Below are positions 26,714 to 35,917 of a stretch of 64,000 nucleotides of DNA, piece after piece. Source of the DNA: an uncultured Sediminibacterium sp. (GTDB lineage Bacteria; Bacteroidota; Bacteroidia; Chitinophagales; Chitinophagaceae); assembly GCF_946481145.1 (NCBI RefSeq), contig NZ_CAMLMJ010000018.1:29323-93322 (forward strand), written 5' to 3'. A program made the position numbers and the translations under genes. Position 1 is the first letter of the stretch, and every line of letters starts with the position of its first letter. Under the pieces are notes generated by a model. That model worked only from the letters and a program-made list of their open reading frames with translations, was not told where the DNA came from and made no database searches.

Positions 26714-27838
26714 ATGAGACTCTTGCTTGCGATTACGCTATGCCTGTTCAGCTTTACTGTACTGGCACAGGATCATTATCTATTTGTCGGCACTTATACC
26801 TCAGGTAAAAGTAAAGGGATCTATGTGTTTCGCTTTAACTCACAAAATGGCGAGGTACAATGGGTCAGCAGTACCGACAGCGCTACCAACCCTTCATTCC
26901 TGGCCGTTTCCCCCGATGGTTCTAAACTTTATTCGGTAAATGAAACCGGCGGCGACCAGCCTGGTTACCTGAGTTCCTACGATTTTGACCAGGCCACAGG
27001 TCAATTATATTATATCAACAGTCAGCCTAGCGGTGGTGATCATCCGTGTTTTGTTTCCGTTGACAAAACCGGCAAATGGGTTATTGTTGGTAATTATACA
27101 GGAGGTAATCTTGCCGCATTACCCTTAGATAAGGAAGGCGGCTTATTACCCTATGCCCAACTCATACAACATACAGGCAGCAGTGTTGACAAAACCCGAC
27201 AGACCAAACCCCATGTACATGCGACATTTTTTTCGCCTGATGATAAATATATTCTTGCACCGGATTTAGGAACAGATAAAGTAATGCTTTATCAATTCAA
27301 TCCAACACAAAAAAAACCACTAAAACCCGCTGCTATGCCTTTTGCTGCTTCAGCACCTGGCAGTGGGCCTCGACACCTTGATTTTCATCCCAACCAGCGG
27401 TTTGTGTATGTGTTGGAAGAACTCAGTGGCACCATCAAAGCTTACCGCTATAATAATGGGTTTATGACAGGCATCCAAACCATTGCTACACACCCGGCAG
27501 ATTATACCGGACAACCCGGCAGTGCAGACATACATGTATCGCCAGATGGAAAATTTTTGTACGCTTCGAACAGAGGCGATGAGAACAATCTGGCCATTTT
27601 TGCCATTGATCCGCAAACAGGAAAATTAACTGCCAAAGGTTACCAGGCAGTTCCAGGAGCTGGACCAAGAAATTTCATTATTGCACCCAATGGCAATTTC
27701 ATTTTAGTTGCCAATCAGAAAACCAACAATATCGTTGTCTACAAAGTAGACAAGGCAACAGGTATGCTGCAGCAATTGCTCAGACAGGTAGAAGTACCCA
27801 ACCCGGTTTGTTTAAAACTACTTCCCGTTCAACAATAA
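26714..27838 (+). CDS. Secreted lactonase of the YbhE/Pgl beta-propeller family
   Basis: 374 aa with a signal peptide ending at TVLAQ. Seven-bladed propeller with LFVGTYTSGKSKGIYVF, FLAVSPDGSKLYSVNE, SGSGPRH-like GSGPRHLDFHPN and GPRNFIIAPNG. Cytosolic members are 6-phosphogluconolactonases; the signal peptide here suggests periplasmic action on another sugar lactone. It leads an operon with an MFS transporter (18 bp) and trehalase. Confidence 0.86.
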   Translation: MRLLLAITLCLFSFTVLAQDHYLFVGTYTSGKSKGIYVFRFNSQNGEVQWVSSTDSATNPSFLAVSPDGSKLYSVNETGGDQPGYLSSYDFDQATGQLYYINSQPSGGDHPCFVSVDKTGKWVIVGNYTGGNLAALPLDKEGGLLPYAQLIQHTGSSVDKTRQTKPHVHATFFSPDDKYILAPDLGTDKVMLYQFNPTQKKPLKPAAMPFAASAPGSGPRHLDFHPNQRFVYVLEELSGTIKAYRYNNGFMTGIQTIATHPADYTGQPGSADIHVSPDGKFLYASNRGDENNLAIFAIDPQTGKLTAKGYQAVPGAGPRNFIIAPNGNFILVANQKTNNIVVYKVDKATGMLQQLLRQVEVPNPVCLKLLPVQQ

Positions 27839-27856
27839 TAATTTCAACTACTGCTT

Positions 27857-29113
27857 ATGCAAAACTGGAAAATCAAAACCTCCCTCTTCCTCAACTATTT
27901 TGTTTTTGCCATATTACTGAATAGTGTTGGGACAGTCATTTTACAGGTACAACAAAATTTCGGGGTATCTGAAAGTGCGGCTTCGGTACTCGAGGCTTTT
28001 AAAGACCTGAGTATTGCCATTGTATCTTTCCTTGTTTCCTCCTATATCGTTCGCATTGGCTACAAACGCGCTATGCTGATTGCACTTGGCTTTATTACCA
28101 TCATATGTTTTATCATGCCATTTACTGCCAGCTTTTTTACAACGAAATTATTATTTGCAGCAGTAGGTGCTTCTTTTGCATTGATTAAAATGTCGGTTTA
28201 CAGTACCATCGGACTGGTTACAAAAAATGAAAAAGAACATATCAGTCTAATGAATTTTATTGAGTCGTTCTTTATGATTGGTATACTTACCGGCTATTTC
28301 ATATTCAGTTATTTTGTGGACGATAGCAATCCACAGTCTACCGCCTGGCTGAATGTGTATTACCTGTTGGGCGGTATTTCTTTACTGGCATTTTTATTAC
28401 TCTGGTCTTCCTCTTTGGATGAATCTTCTGCACATACCGGAGAAAATAAGTCAATGATCGAAGAATTCAAAGGCATGTTTGCCTTAGTTGCTAAACCAAT
28501 TGTGTTAGTCTTTGTTTTATGCGCTTTCTTTTATGTACTCATTGAACAAAGTATCATGAGTTGGCTGCCAACATTCAACAATAAAGTATTATTACTGCCT
28601 ACCGCACTTAGCATACAAATGGCCAGTATACTTGCTGGATCTACAGCTATAGGTCGTTTCCTCGCAGGTATTGTATTAAAGCGATTAAACTGGTTATTGG
28701 TATTGATTAGTTGTCTAATACTTGCAGCTGTTTTGGTATTGGTTGCTATCCCACTTGCAGAAAAATCTGCAGGTGCATCAATTACAGGATGGTCTACTGC
28801 TCCAATTGCTGCATTTGTATTTCCCATGATCGGTTTATTACTTGCACCTATATATCCTGCTGTCAACTCTGTTATCCTGAGTACTTTGCCGGTGAAGCAA
28901 CATGGACTGATGTCGGGACTCATCATTATTTTCTCTGCCCTCGGTGGCACAACAGGATCTATCATTACCGGGAATATTTTTCAGCATTACGATGGCAAGC
29001 AGGCTTTTTATTTTTCACTGATTCCTATGGCCATACTGGTAATATGCCTGATTCTATTTAGCAGACTACAGAAAAAATTTAAACAGTCAACGGAAAATGG
29101 GTCAAATGCGTAA
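27857..29113 (+). CDS. MFS transporter, sugar-type
   Basis: 418 aa, about 12 membrane segments, with a cytoplasmic loop near residues 190-210. YIVRIGYKRAMLIALG is the typical loop between TM2 and TM3. The last 17 bp (or 8 bp, from the second ATG) overlap the trehalase gene, a sign of translational coupling. Trehalose, or its products, is the likely substrate; this is inferred from context only. Confidence 0.85.
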   Translation: MQNWKIKTSLFLNYFVFAILLNSVGTVILQVQQNFGVSESAASVLEAFKDLSIAIVSFLVSSYIVRIGYKRAMLIALGFITIICFIMPFTASFFTTKLLFAAVGASFALIKMSVYSTIGLVTKNEKEHISLMNFIESFFMIGILTGYFIFSYFVDDSNPQSTAWLNVYYLLGGISLLAFLLLWSSSLDESSAHTGENKSMIEEFKGMFALVAKPIVLVFVLCAFFYVLIEQSIMSWLPTFNNKVLLLPTALSIQMASILAGSTAIGRFLAGIVLKRLNWLLVLISCLILAAVLVLVAIPLAEKSAGASITGWSTAPIAAFVFPMIGLLLAPIYPAVNSVILSTLPVKQHGLMSGLIIIFSALGGTTGSIITGNIFQHYDGKQAFYFSLIPMAILVICLILFSRLQKKFKQSTENGSNA

Positions 29114-30605
29114 AGATTTATTCCATATTACCTCATTATCACCACTGTATGAAACAGTTCAGCAGTCTGGTATATTTTCAGACTCAAAATATTTTGTGGA
29201 TGCAGTTCCTAAAGCCAGTGTTGCTGATATTCTTGAAGCTTATTCATCTCAAAAGAATAAACCTGGTTTTGACCTGCACAGTTTTGTAATTCATTATTTC
29301 GATTTACCCGAGGACCATACTGCTGATTACAGTTCCGCTCAAAAACCCCTACCTGAACATTTAGAGGAATTATGGCAGGTTTTACAAAGAAAGCCCGCTG
29401 ATACCGGTGGCACTTTAATCCCATTGCCCTTCCCCTATATTGTTCCCGGAGGAAGATTCAGAGAGATCTATTATTGGGACAGCTATTTCACCATGCTTGG
29501 ATTAGCGGTGAGTAACAGGTATGATCTGATTGAAAACATGGTTAATAATTTTGCCTATCTCATTCAGCATATCGGGCATATCCCGAATGGCAACAGAACT
29601 TATTATATCAGTCGTTCGCAACCTCCATTTTTCGCTATGATGGTGGGCATTTTAGAGGAAGAAAAAGGAAATAAAATACTTCAGGAATATTTACCCGTTC
29701 TTGAAAAAGAATATGCATTCTGGATGGATGGCGCAGACCAGCTAACAGAAAATCATTCAACACACCGCAGGGTTGTAAGAATGGCCGATGGTACTGTTTT
29801 AAACAGGTATTGGGACGATGACCCTTCTCCCAGACCGGAAGCCTATATTGAAGACCTCCATATTGCACAGGAATCAAAGCAGCAGGCTACAGATGTATAC
29901 AGGCATATAAGGGCCGCTGCAGAATCGGGCTGGGATTTCAGCAGCAGGTGGTTTGCTGAGGAAAAACAAATGCATACCATTCAGACTACAGACCTTATAC
30001 CTGTTGACCTGAATTGTTTATTACTGAACCTCGAAAAAACATTATTGAGCGCCTACCTTCAAAATAAAAATGAGGAAGCAGTTAAAGCATTCACCAATAA
30101 AATAAACAACCGCACAAAAGCGATACAACAGTATTGCTGGAATGAAGCAGCCGGTTATTATTTCGACTATAACATAAAAACAAAACAAACCAGCAACCGC
30201 ATTACCATGGCAGGTTGCTTCCCGCTTTTTATCATGCTTTCAAACAAGGAGCAGGCAATCGCTGTGGCAAAAACCATCAATGAAAAATTATTGGGAGCAG
30301 GAGGTGTATTAACCACCACATTGGAAACAGGGCAGCAATGGGATGCGCCAAATGGATGGGCCCCGTTACAATGGGTAGCCTATCAAGGACTATGCAATTA
30401 CCAACTAAATGAACTGGCTGATACAATAAAAGAAAGATGGACAGGCCTCAACGAACAAACCTACGCCGAAACTGGTAAGATGATGGAAAAATACAATGTA
30501 CAAAACATACAAACAAAAGCCGGCGGCGGCGAATACCCTAATCAGGATGGGTTTGGCTGGACGAATGGAGTGTATCTGGCAATGAAAATGAGGAATAAGG
30601 AATAA
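29106..30605 (+). CDS. GH37 trehalase
   Basis: About 499 aa from the ATG at 29106; another ATG at 29097 adds three residues. Trehalase signature 1 is VPGGRFREIYYWDSY and signature 2 is QQWDAPNGWAP. DDDPSPRPEAYIED and GGGEYPNQDGFGWTNGV carry the catalytic Asp and Glu regions. It hydrolyses trehalose to glucose. No signal peptide is seen, so it is probably cytoplasmic, which fits the upstream MFS transporter. The final residues (RNKE) and the TAA stop are encoded by a heptamer repeat. Confidence 0.93.
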   Translation: MRKDLFHITSLSPLYETVQQSGIFSDSKYFVDAVPKASVADILEAYSSQKNKPGFDLHSFVIHYFDLPEDHTADYSSAQKPLPEHLEELWQVLQRKPADTGGTLIPLPFPYIVPGGRFREIYYWDSYFTMLGLAVSNRYDLIENMVNNFAYLIQHIGHIPNGNRTYYISRSQPPFFAMMVGILEEEKGNKILQEYLPVLEKEYAFWMDGADQLTENHSTHRRVVRMADGTVLNRYWDDDPSPRPEAYIEDLHIAQESKQQATDVYRHIRAAAESGWDFSSRWFAEEKQMHTIQTTDLIPVDLNCLLLNLEKTLLSAYLQNKNEEAVKAFTNKINNRTKAIQQYCWNEAAGYYFDYNIKTKQTSNRITMAGCFPLFIMLSNKEQAIAVAKTINEKLLGAGGVLTTTLETGQQWDAPNGWAPLQWVAYQGLCNYQLNELADTIKERWTGLNEQTYAETGKMMEKYNVQNIQTKAGGGEYPNQDGFGWTNGVYLAMKMRNKE

Positions 30606-30675
30606 GAAATAAGGAATGAGAAAGTTGAAATATTACTTTCTTATTCCTTATTTCTTATTCCTTATTTCTCATTTC
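30584..30675. repeat. GGAATAA heptamer inverted array spanning two convergent stop codons
   Basis: Two roughly 40-nt arms of GGAATAA/GAAATAA words that match in the same variant order with only a few differences. It holds the trehalase stop (30603-30605) and the facing membrane protein's stop (30669-30671). Confidence 0.9.
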
Positions 30676-31070
30676 TTCCTCCTATCCACCTGCCCCAACA
30701 GCCCGCCTACAATGGCAATGGCCATGCCGAGCATGAGGAAGATGTATTGAAGGATGTATTCTTCACCAATAATGATCATTTGGGCAATAACCAGTAAACA
30801 AATGATGATACCCTGAACCACCACAAATACATGAAAGTGTCTGAGTTTTTTTATCACGGTTAAAAGTGTGATTAAGCCCAGTACCCCGATCGACAGCAGT
30901 ATGACCCAGCCGGGTGTGCCGAAATCTTTGAACATAGTTCCATTAAGAAAATAAACGGGAATACTCAAGGTACTTCCTGTTGGGTCAGCGATGAGTTGAT
31001 AACCAACATATAATGCTGCAACTGTTGCCAACAGCAACATCGCGATCGTTAATTGACGAGCCGCTTTCAT
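30669..31070 (-). CDS. Four-helix integral membrane protein, unknown
   Basis: 133 aa from the ATG at 31070 (an upstream TTG at 31076 is less likely). Four hydrophobic segments at about 8-26, 50-70, 78-98 and 105-122, ending in a basic tail (DRRKK). I do not recognise the family. Its TGA stop lies in the heptamer array shared with trehalase. It is followed upstream by a 278-bp repeat-filled gap. Confidence 0.65.
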   Translation of the reverse strand: MKAARQLTIAMLLLATVAALYVGYQLIADPTGSTLSIPVYFLNGTMFKDFGTPGWVILLSIGVLGLITLLTVIKKLRHFHVFVVVQGIIICLLVIAQMIIIGEEYILQYIFLMLGMAIAIVGGLLGQVDRRKK

Positions 31071-31162
31071 AGGCAAGGTTTATCGTTAAAAGTAGATAGT
31101 CTTAAGTTAAACAGCTTTTCCGGCCTTTGCAAGCTTTCGGTTGCGAACCTGCATAAGTTGTC

Positions 31163-31205
31163 AATAATTGAGTTGCAAGCTTCAAGCTGCAAGCTGCAAG
31201 TCATT
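31163..31205. repeat. GCTGCAA heptamer run
   Basis: GCTTCAA/GCTGCAA words at 7-nt period, the same family as the outer arms near 6743. It is one-sided here, and lies in front of element A copy 2. Confidence 0.8.
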
Positions 31206-31247
31206 GTTGTCCGGGGAAATTTAACCGTGAGTTGTAGGTGTCGAGTA

Positions 31248-31325
31248 TGATGGAACACGGATCTTCATGATTTTCAAGATTTATCATGATAGATCTTGAA
31301 AATCATGAAAATCTGCGTTCCATCA
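31248..31325. repeat. Element A palindrome, copy 2
   Basis: Long arms beginning TGATGGAACACGGATCTTCA, with the core ATGATTTTCAAGAT facing ATCTTGAAAATCAT. A few mismatches only. The preceding words GGGGAAATTT...GAGTATGATGGAACACGG recur in part at 39203-39250. Confidence 0.88.
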
Positions 31326-31330
31326 TTCGC

Positions 31331-31363
31331 TATACTAGCAGCTAGAAGCTAGTAGCTAGCAGC
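31331..31363. repeat. TAGNAGC heptamer run at the end of the FKBP fusion gene
   Basis: TAGCAGC/TAGAAGC/TAGTAGC words at 7-nt period. The run encodes the last residues (AASY) and the TAG stop (31349-31351, minus strand) of the DUF3472-FKBP gene. Confidence 0.85.
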
Positions 31364-33031
31364 CTTCATAACCGCAACGACTTCAATATCAAATACCAAT
31401 ATACTATTCGGTGGGATATCCTTGCTGCGGGTTCTTATGCCGTAGGCTTGGGCGGAGGGGATGATTACCCGTACTTTACCTCCTACCTTGCATTTAGGCA
31501 ATGCCAACTGCCATCCGCGTATAAGTCTACGCAAAGGAAATGTGGCCGGTTTATCGCGGGTTTGATCGAATATGCTTCCATCTGATAATAGAGATCCTTT
31601 ATAATGAACCGTTACTGTATCGGTTACAGATACGTATTCGCCAGTGCCTTGTGATAAAATATGGTAGTACACAGATTCTATACTTCCTGTAGTATCGATC
31701 TTACCGGCTTTAACAGCTTCAGCAATCTCAGCAAGATTTTTTTTCGCTTGTGCCAGTGTATCTGCATCTTTGGTATAATCGATTAATGGTGCTTTTGATG
31801 TATTAGGTCTTTTAAACTGATCGTTTGGTTTTGCCTCCTGTTCTTTAAAACCACCGTTCCACATATAAAACTGTTCGCCTGTAATACCAGCGCCAATATC
31901 GAAACGATCACCTGCCTTTCCTGTTGCATCAGTTGTAAATATCGCATCGGTTAAGGGCACCCATCTTCCTCCACGTTGTTGTTGTACCCATTGGTTACCA
32001 AATAATGCACGACGTTGTAAATGTCCGTTATCGCCCCAGAAATTTTCATTAAATGAATACAGTTTATTCAGTGTATTGCCATCTCTTGGTGCCCTGAATG
32101 CTGCAATGAGTTTCCATCTTTGTAATTCAGGTACAAAGAAATAACCCGTATAAATAGTGGTTTGAGATGCACTATCCGGAAGTGCTGTTACCAGAAAACG
32201 ATAAGTCTCACCTGCTTTCCAGTTATACACCCAATGACTATGTCCACCTGTACCTTCATTTCCGAAATCATTCGCCACTACACCATCTCCTTTTGCCAAT
32301 AGTTTCACTCTGTTAGAATCAGCTACTTTGTTGCGGTCGATGGCTTCATTTCCAGCATCCCATACAGAAAAAATAACCCGGCGTTCCTGCTCGCTGTTTA
32401 CCTGTATGCCAAAATAACCACGCGAGAACCCGTTAGCCATATAATAACTATGCACAGGATCATACCCTGCAGGCACTGTTACTTCATTATAAAAACCAAT
32501 CGCTTTAATTGAGTCCGCCAATGGATAACGTAGGTGAACAGAAGCGGCATTGAGTCTTTCTTTGGCGTTAAAACGCATTCCTTCTGCTGCTTCGCCGGAT
32601 AGTATCAGGTTACCGATGCCTGCATTACCCGGTAATAATTTTTTAGTGGATAATACCAGTTCAACAAAACCAGTATCTGTTAGTTGTAGACTACCTATTT
32701 TTATTTCACGCGGCTTAGAAGATACTGGTACGGAAAATCGAAAGGTTTTCCCTTTTACTTCAAGTGTTATTTGCTTTACAGCTTTAGTGGCCATTGCCTG
32801 CAATGCAATATCAAGTTGCCCTGTTCTTGCATTGTGCATATAGAAACGCAATCTTTTGGTGGTATCAGTCCAAACCAATGCATCTTTCCGTAAAGAAGAA
32901 CGATTTTTTACAACCTTGATATCTGTGGTCGTTTCATACAACGTATAAAAAGGCAGTACCTGCTTTGTTTGTGCTATTGATACTGTAGTTGCGAAAAGGA
33001 GGATTCCGAACAAGCCAATAATTGCCCGCAT
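31349..33031 (-). CDS. DUF3472 protein fused to an FKBP peptidyl-prolyl isomerase, secreted
   Basis: 560 aa. Signal peptide ending at SIAQT. Residues about 25-390 match the DUF5077/DUF3472 pair (YYMANGFSRGYFGIQVNS, GGHSHWVYNWKAGETYRFLV, NENFWGDNGHLQRRALFGN). Residues about 455-555 form an FKBP domain (VTVHYKGSLLSDGSIFDQT, IRGWQLALPKCKVGGKVRVIIPS cut short here, AYGIRTRSKDIPPNSILVFDIEV). FKBPs isomerise proline bonds; DUF3472 has no firm function. The fusion is intact. The stop is supplied by a TAGNAGC repeat. Confidence 0.85.
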   Translation of the reverse strand: MRAIIGLFGILLFATTVSIAQTKQVLPFYTLYETTTDIKVVKNRSSLRKDALVWTDTTKRLRFYMHNARTGQLDIALQAMATKAVKQITLEVKGKTFRFSVPVSSKPREIKIGSLQLTDTGFVELVLSTKKLLPGNAGIGNLILSGEAAEGMRFNAKERLNAASVHLRYPLADSIKAIGFYNEVTVPAGYDPVHSYYMANGFSRGYFGIQVNSEQERRVIFSVWDAGNEAIDRNKVADSNRVKLLAKGDGVVANDFGNEGTGGHSHWVYNWKAGETYRFLVTALPDSASQTTIYTGYFFVPELQRWKLIAAFRAPRDGNTLNKLYSFNENFWGDNGHLQRRALFGNQWVQQQRGGRWVPLTDAIFTTDATGKAGDRFDIGAGITGEQFYMWNGGFKEQEAKPNDQFKRPNTSKAPLIDYTKDADTLAQAKKNLAEIAEAVKAGKIDTTGSIESVYYHILSQGTGEYVSVTDTVTVHYKGSLLSDGSIFDQTRDKPATFPLRRLIRGWQLALPKCKVGGKVRVIIPSAQAYGIRTRSKDIPPNSILVFDIEVVAVMKAASY

Positions 33032-33128
33032 GCTTTAGTTTTTAGTGACTCCAAACTTACTGAAACAATTCAGGAATGGGGGGAATATTAGCTGCTAACG
33101 TCAAGCCAGAACTGTCTGGTGAAAATAG

Positions 33129-33162
33129 GCTGCGAGCTTCTAGCCTCTAGCTGCTAGCCTAG
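33129..33162. repeat. CTAGCCT/CTAGCTG heptamer run
   Basis: Words with a CTAG core at 7-nt period. They can pair with the run at 33300-33361. The 135 bp between the two runs are AT-rich with no gene. Confidence 0.75.
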
Positions 33163-33299
33163 ATTGGCGCTTGTTTTAGATTTTCTGCTATTAATTGAAT
33201 AATTGACAGTGCGTACGAATTTGTTTTGTAAGAATCCTATTTAAAATAAATATTTAATTACCTTATTTACACTTGTGGATGGTTAAATTAAAAGAAAAA

Positions 33300-33361
33300 A
33301 ACTAGTAGCTAGAAGCTAGTGGCTAGAAGCTTGCTGCTTGCCGCCTGCAGCCTGAAGCTAA
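33300..33361. repeat. GCTAGAA/GCTAGTA heptamer run
   Basis: Continues the CTAG-core family and grades into GCTTGCT and CCTGAAG words. It ends ten bases before the stop of the GH1 gene. CTAG is palindromic, so TAG occurs on both strands in every word. Confidence 0.8.
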
Positions 33362-33370
33362 GTCCCTTCT

Positions 33371-34732
33371 TCAAAGCTTATTGTACAAAAGATCGCGGAA
33401 CCAATATCCTGATTGCTTGATGGTGCGCAACTGTGTTTTAAAATCAACATGTACCAATCCAAATCGGGCATGATAGCCTTCGGCCCATTCAAAATTATCG
33501 GTGAGGGTCCAGGCGAAATAACCTCCGATATTCACCCCTTCTTTTTTTGCACGAAGAACGGCTGAAAGATATTGTTCAAAGTATGCAATTCTTTGGGTGT
33601 CAGCAATGATGCCATTCATCAATTGGTCTTTATAAAATGCGCCGCTTTCTGTAATCATAATTTCTTTAACGCCCCCATATAACCAGAAACGTTTGATCAT
33701 GCGGTAAAAGCTATCTGCATTTACTTCCCATCCCATATCTGTATGAGGAACTTTCCGTGTTGCAGCTTTTACCTCGGATGCCTGTATGTATGGAATGAGT
33801 GGATTATGTTTTACCGTTGTACTGAAGTAATTCTGGATACCGATAAAATCAAAATTAAACTGCATGCGCTCTGTGTACTTCCAGGCTTTGTTGTAAATAT
33901 GCAATTTATCGAGCAGTGCAAACCCTGCTTCCTGCGGATATCCACGGCCGAGTAAAGGTTCTATGAATAACCGGTTAAGCAGTATATCTGCTCTTTTTGC
34001 CGCTTTTATATCTTCTTCCCTTTGTGTATATGGTACTACTTCACTACAAGAAAAACTGGTACCAATATTGGCTCTCGAAATTTCTGATCTAATAAGTCTA
34101 CCCCCTTCTGCCTGACAAAGAATAGCATTATGTACAGCAGGAAGAAAATTACTCAGCCCTGTTTTACCGGGTGCATGTTTTCCTATCATATAACCAAGCG
34201 AGGTAAACCCCATTGGTTCATTGAGTACGATCCAATTTTTTACCCTGTCACCGAAGGCATGCGTACATACCTGAACAAATCTCGTAAACCATTTAAGCAT
34301 CTGGTGACTCGTCCAGCCACCCTCTTTGTGCAATGCCAATGGCAGATCCCAATGGTATAAGGTAACATAAGGTGTTAACCCAAGCTGCAGACACTCATCA
34401 ATCAGTTTGTTATAAAAAGCTATTCCTTCTTTGTTTACCCTACCCATACCCTCAGGTAATATCCTGCTCCAGGAGATGGAAAAGCGAAAGCAATCGAAAC
34501 CCATGGCTTTCACCAGCATCAGGTCATCTTTATAACGATAGTAAAAATCGCAGGCCTGGTAAGGTTTGGCGCTGTCTTTTATTTTCCCCTGTCTTCTCGC
34601 AAACTGATCCCAGATGGAGGGACCACGTCCATCAATATTCCATGCACCTTCATTCTGTGCCGCAGAAATGGCTACACCCCACTGAAAGTTCCTGCCGAAA
34701 GATGATTTAGATAATGCGTGCTGTTGGTGCAA
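33371..34732 (-). CDS. GH1 beta-glucosidase
   Basis: 453 aa, no signal peptide, so cytoplasmic. The start FQWGVAISAAQNEGAW and DCFRFSISWSRI are GH1 blocks. Acid/base Glu172 lies in WIVLNEPMG and nucleophile Glu362 in IMITESGA. The usual motif is ITENG; here Asn is replaced by Ser. GYFAWTLTDNFEWAEGY closes the active site. It should release glucose or a related sugar from beta-linked disaccharides, consistent with the GH16 enzyme upstream. Confidence 0.92.
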   Translation of the reverse strand: MHQQHALSKSSFGRNFQWGVAISAAQNEGAWNIDGRGPSIWDQFARRQGKIKDSAKPYQACDFYYRYKDDLMLVKAMGFDCFRFSISWSRILPEGMGRVNKEGIAFYNKLIDECLQLGLTPYVTLYHWDLPLALHKEGGWTSHQMLKWFTRFVQVCTHAFGDRVKNWIVLNEPMGFTSLGYMIGKHAPGKTGLSNFLPAVHNAILCQAEGGRLIRSEISRANIGTSFSCSEVVPYTQREEDIKAAKRADILLNRLFIEPLLGRGYPQEAGFALLDKLHIYNKAWKYTERMQFNFDFIGIQNYFSTTVKHNPLIPYIQASEVKAATRKVPHTDMGWEVNADSFYRMIKRFWLYGGVKEIMITESGAFYKDQLMNGIIADTQRIAYFEQYLSAVLRAKKEGVNIGGYFAWTLTDNFEWAEGYHARFGLVHVDFKTQLRTIKQSGYWFRDLLYNKL

Positions 34733-34835
34733 GAGGTTGCTTTCTGCAAAATTCTGTGTTCATGATGGTTGACCAATATTAAGCTTTTGTTACGGACTGT
34801 ATACAAGATTGCATTGGGATGATTACTTTTATTCC

Positions 34836-35717
34836 ATGATCAGCTATAACCCAAAAGACTGGATGCGTTTCTTATTTAGTTTTCATAAAACAGAAACCAT
34901 CCGCCAACTTTTTCCCCTTCTCATCTTTATCGGATTATACTCATGGGGTATAGTTTACCTCGAGGCAAACTATTTAAAGCTCTCCGAAGGAAGCTATGCT
35001 AAAAACATTACGGTAATGCATAGCCTGCTTGGCTTTGCCATTTCAATGCTGCTGGTTTTCAGAACCAATACAGCCTACGACCGCTGGTGGGAGGGTAGAA
35101 AATTATGGGGCGCATTGGTCAATAATAGCAGAAACCTTGCCGTTAAAATCAACAGTATCCTTCCTATTGATGATGACAAAAACAGGACTTTCTTCAAAAA
35201 ACTTATCCCGCTGTTTGCACAGGAGCTAAGACTGCATTTACAAAATGAAAAAACAAGACTGGCCCTGGATACAAATCCGCATCCTGAAATAGCAGGCTTC
35301 GACAGTAGCAAGCATATACCTAACCAGATTGTTATGTTATTGATGAATAAAATCAACCTGTTGCACCGCGATAAAGTAATCAGTGATTACCAGTTATTAT
35401 TTTTAAACAATGAATTACAATCCTTTCTCGATATCTGTGGAGCTTGTGAAAGAATTAAAAACACACCTATCCCCTATTCTTACAGTGCATTTATCAAGAA
35501 ATTTATTTTCCTCTATGTAATTACATTACCATTGGGCTTCGCACTTTCACTCGGCATATTAACCATTCCAGTAGTGGTATTTATATTCTATGTACTTGCA
35601 AGTCTTGAATTAATTGCAGAAGAAATTGAAGATCCATTTGGCAAAGACGACAATGATTTACCGATGCAAAAAATTGCAGAGAACATTGGGAAGAATGCGC
35701 AGGATATTATTCATTGA
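34836..35717 (+). CDS. Bestrophin-like (UPF0187) membrane channel
   Basis: 293 aa from the ATG at 34836; a TTG at 34809 would add nine residues. Two N-terminal and two later membrane segments. LLGFAISMLLVFRTNTAYDRWWEGRKLWG is the family hallmark, and the tail EIEDPFGKDDNDLPM matches the conserved acidic C-terminal motif of bacterial bestrophins. These form pentameric ion channels. It diverges from GH1 across 103 bp. Its TGA stop is also the first bases of a repeat. Confidence 0.9.
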   Translation: MISYNPKDWMRFLFSFHKTETIRQLFPLLIFIGLYSWGIVYLEANYLKLSEGSYAKNITVMHSLLGFAISMLLVFRTNTAYDRWWEGRKLWGALVNNSRNLAVKINSILPIDDDKNRTFFKKLIPLFAQELRLHLQNEKTRLALDTNPHPEIAGFDSSKHIPNQIVMLLMNKINLLHRDKVISDYQLLFLNNELQSFLDICGACERIKNTPIPYSYSAFIKKFIFLYVITLPLGFALSLGILTIPVVVFIFYVLASLELIAEEIEDPFGKDDNDLPMQKIAENIGKNAQDIIH

Positions 35718-35790
35718 TGGTGGATGTCTGATCGCTGATGGCGGATTTGAATTGGAGGATGGCAGATGGCAGATGGCAGATATCAGATTT
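35715..35790. repeat. TGGCAGA heptamer run, copy 3 of the CNGACAT family
   Basis: About ten words in an unbroken 7-nt frame (TGGTGGA, TGTCTGA ... TGGCAGA). These are the complement of the runs at 25086 and 26611. It starts at the bestrophin stop codon. Confidence 0.88.
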
Positions 35791-35862
35791 GTATGGTGCT
35801 ACTTTTGGAAAGTTTGAAATGAAGCGGGTTCAGGAATTATATAGGCGCCTGTAAATTTATTA

Positions 35863-35916
35863 TTTAGCCACAGATTCACAGATTATCTGTTCAAAATCTG
35901 TGAATCTGTGGCTAAA
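35863..35916. repeat. Element B palindrome, copy 2
   Basis: Perfect 22-bp arms built on CACAGATT with a short loop. It lies one base from the stop of the minus-strand DUF6265 gene and between convergent genes, so terminator-like use is plausible here. Confidence 0.9.
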
Positions 35917-35917
35917 A

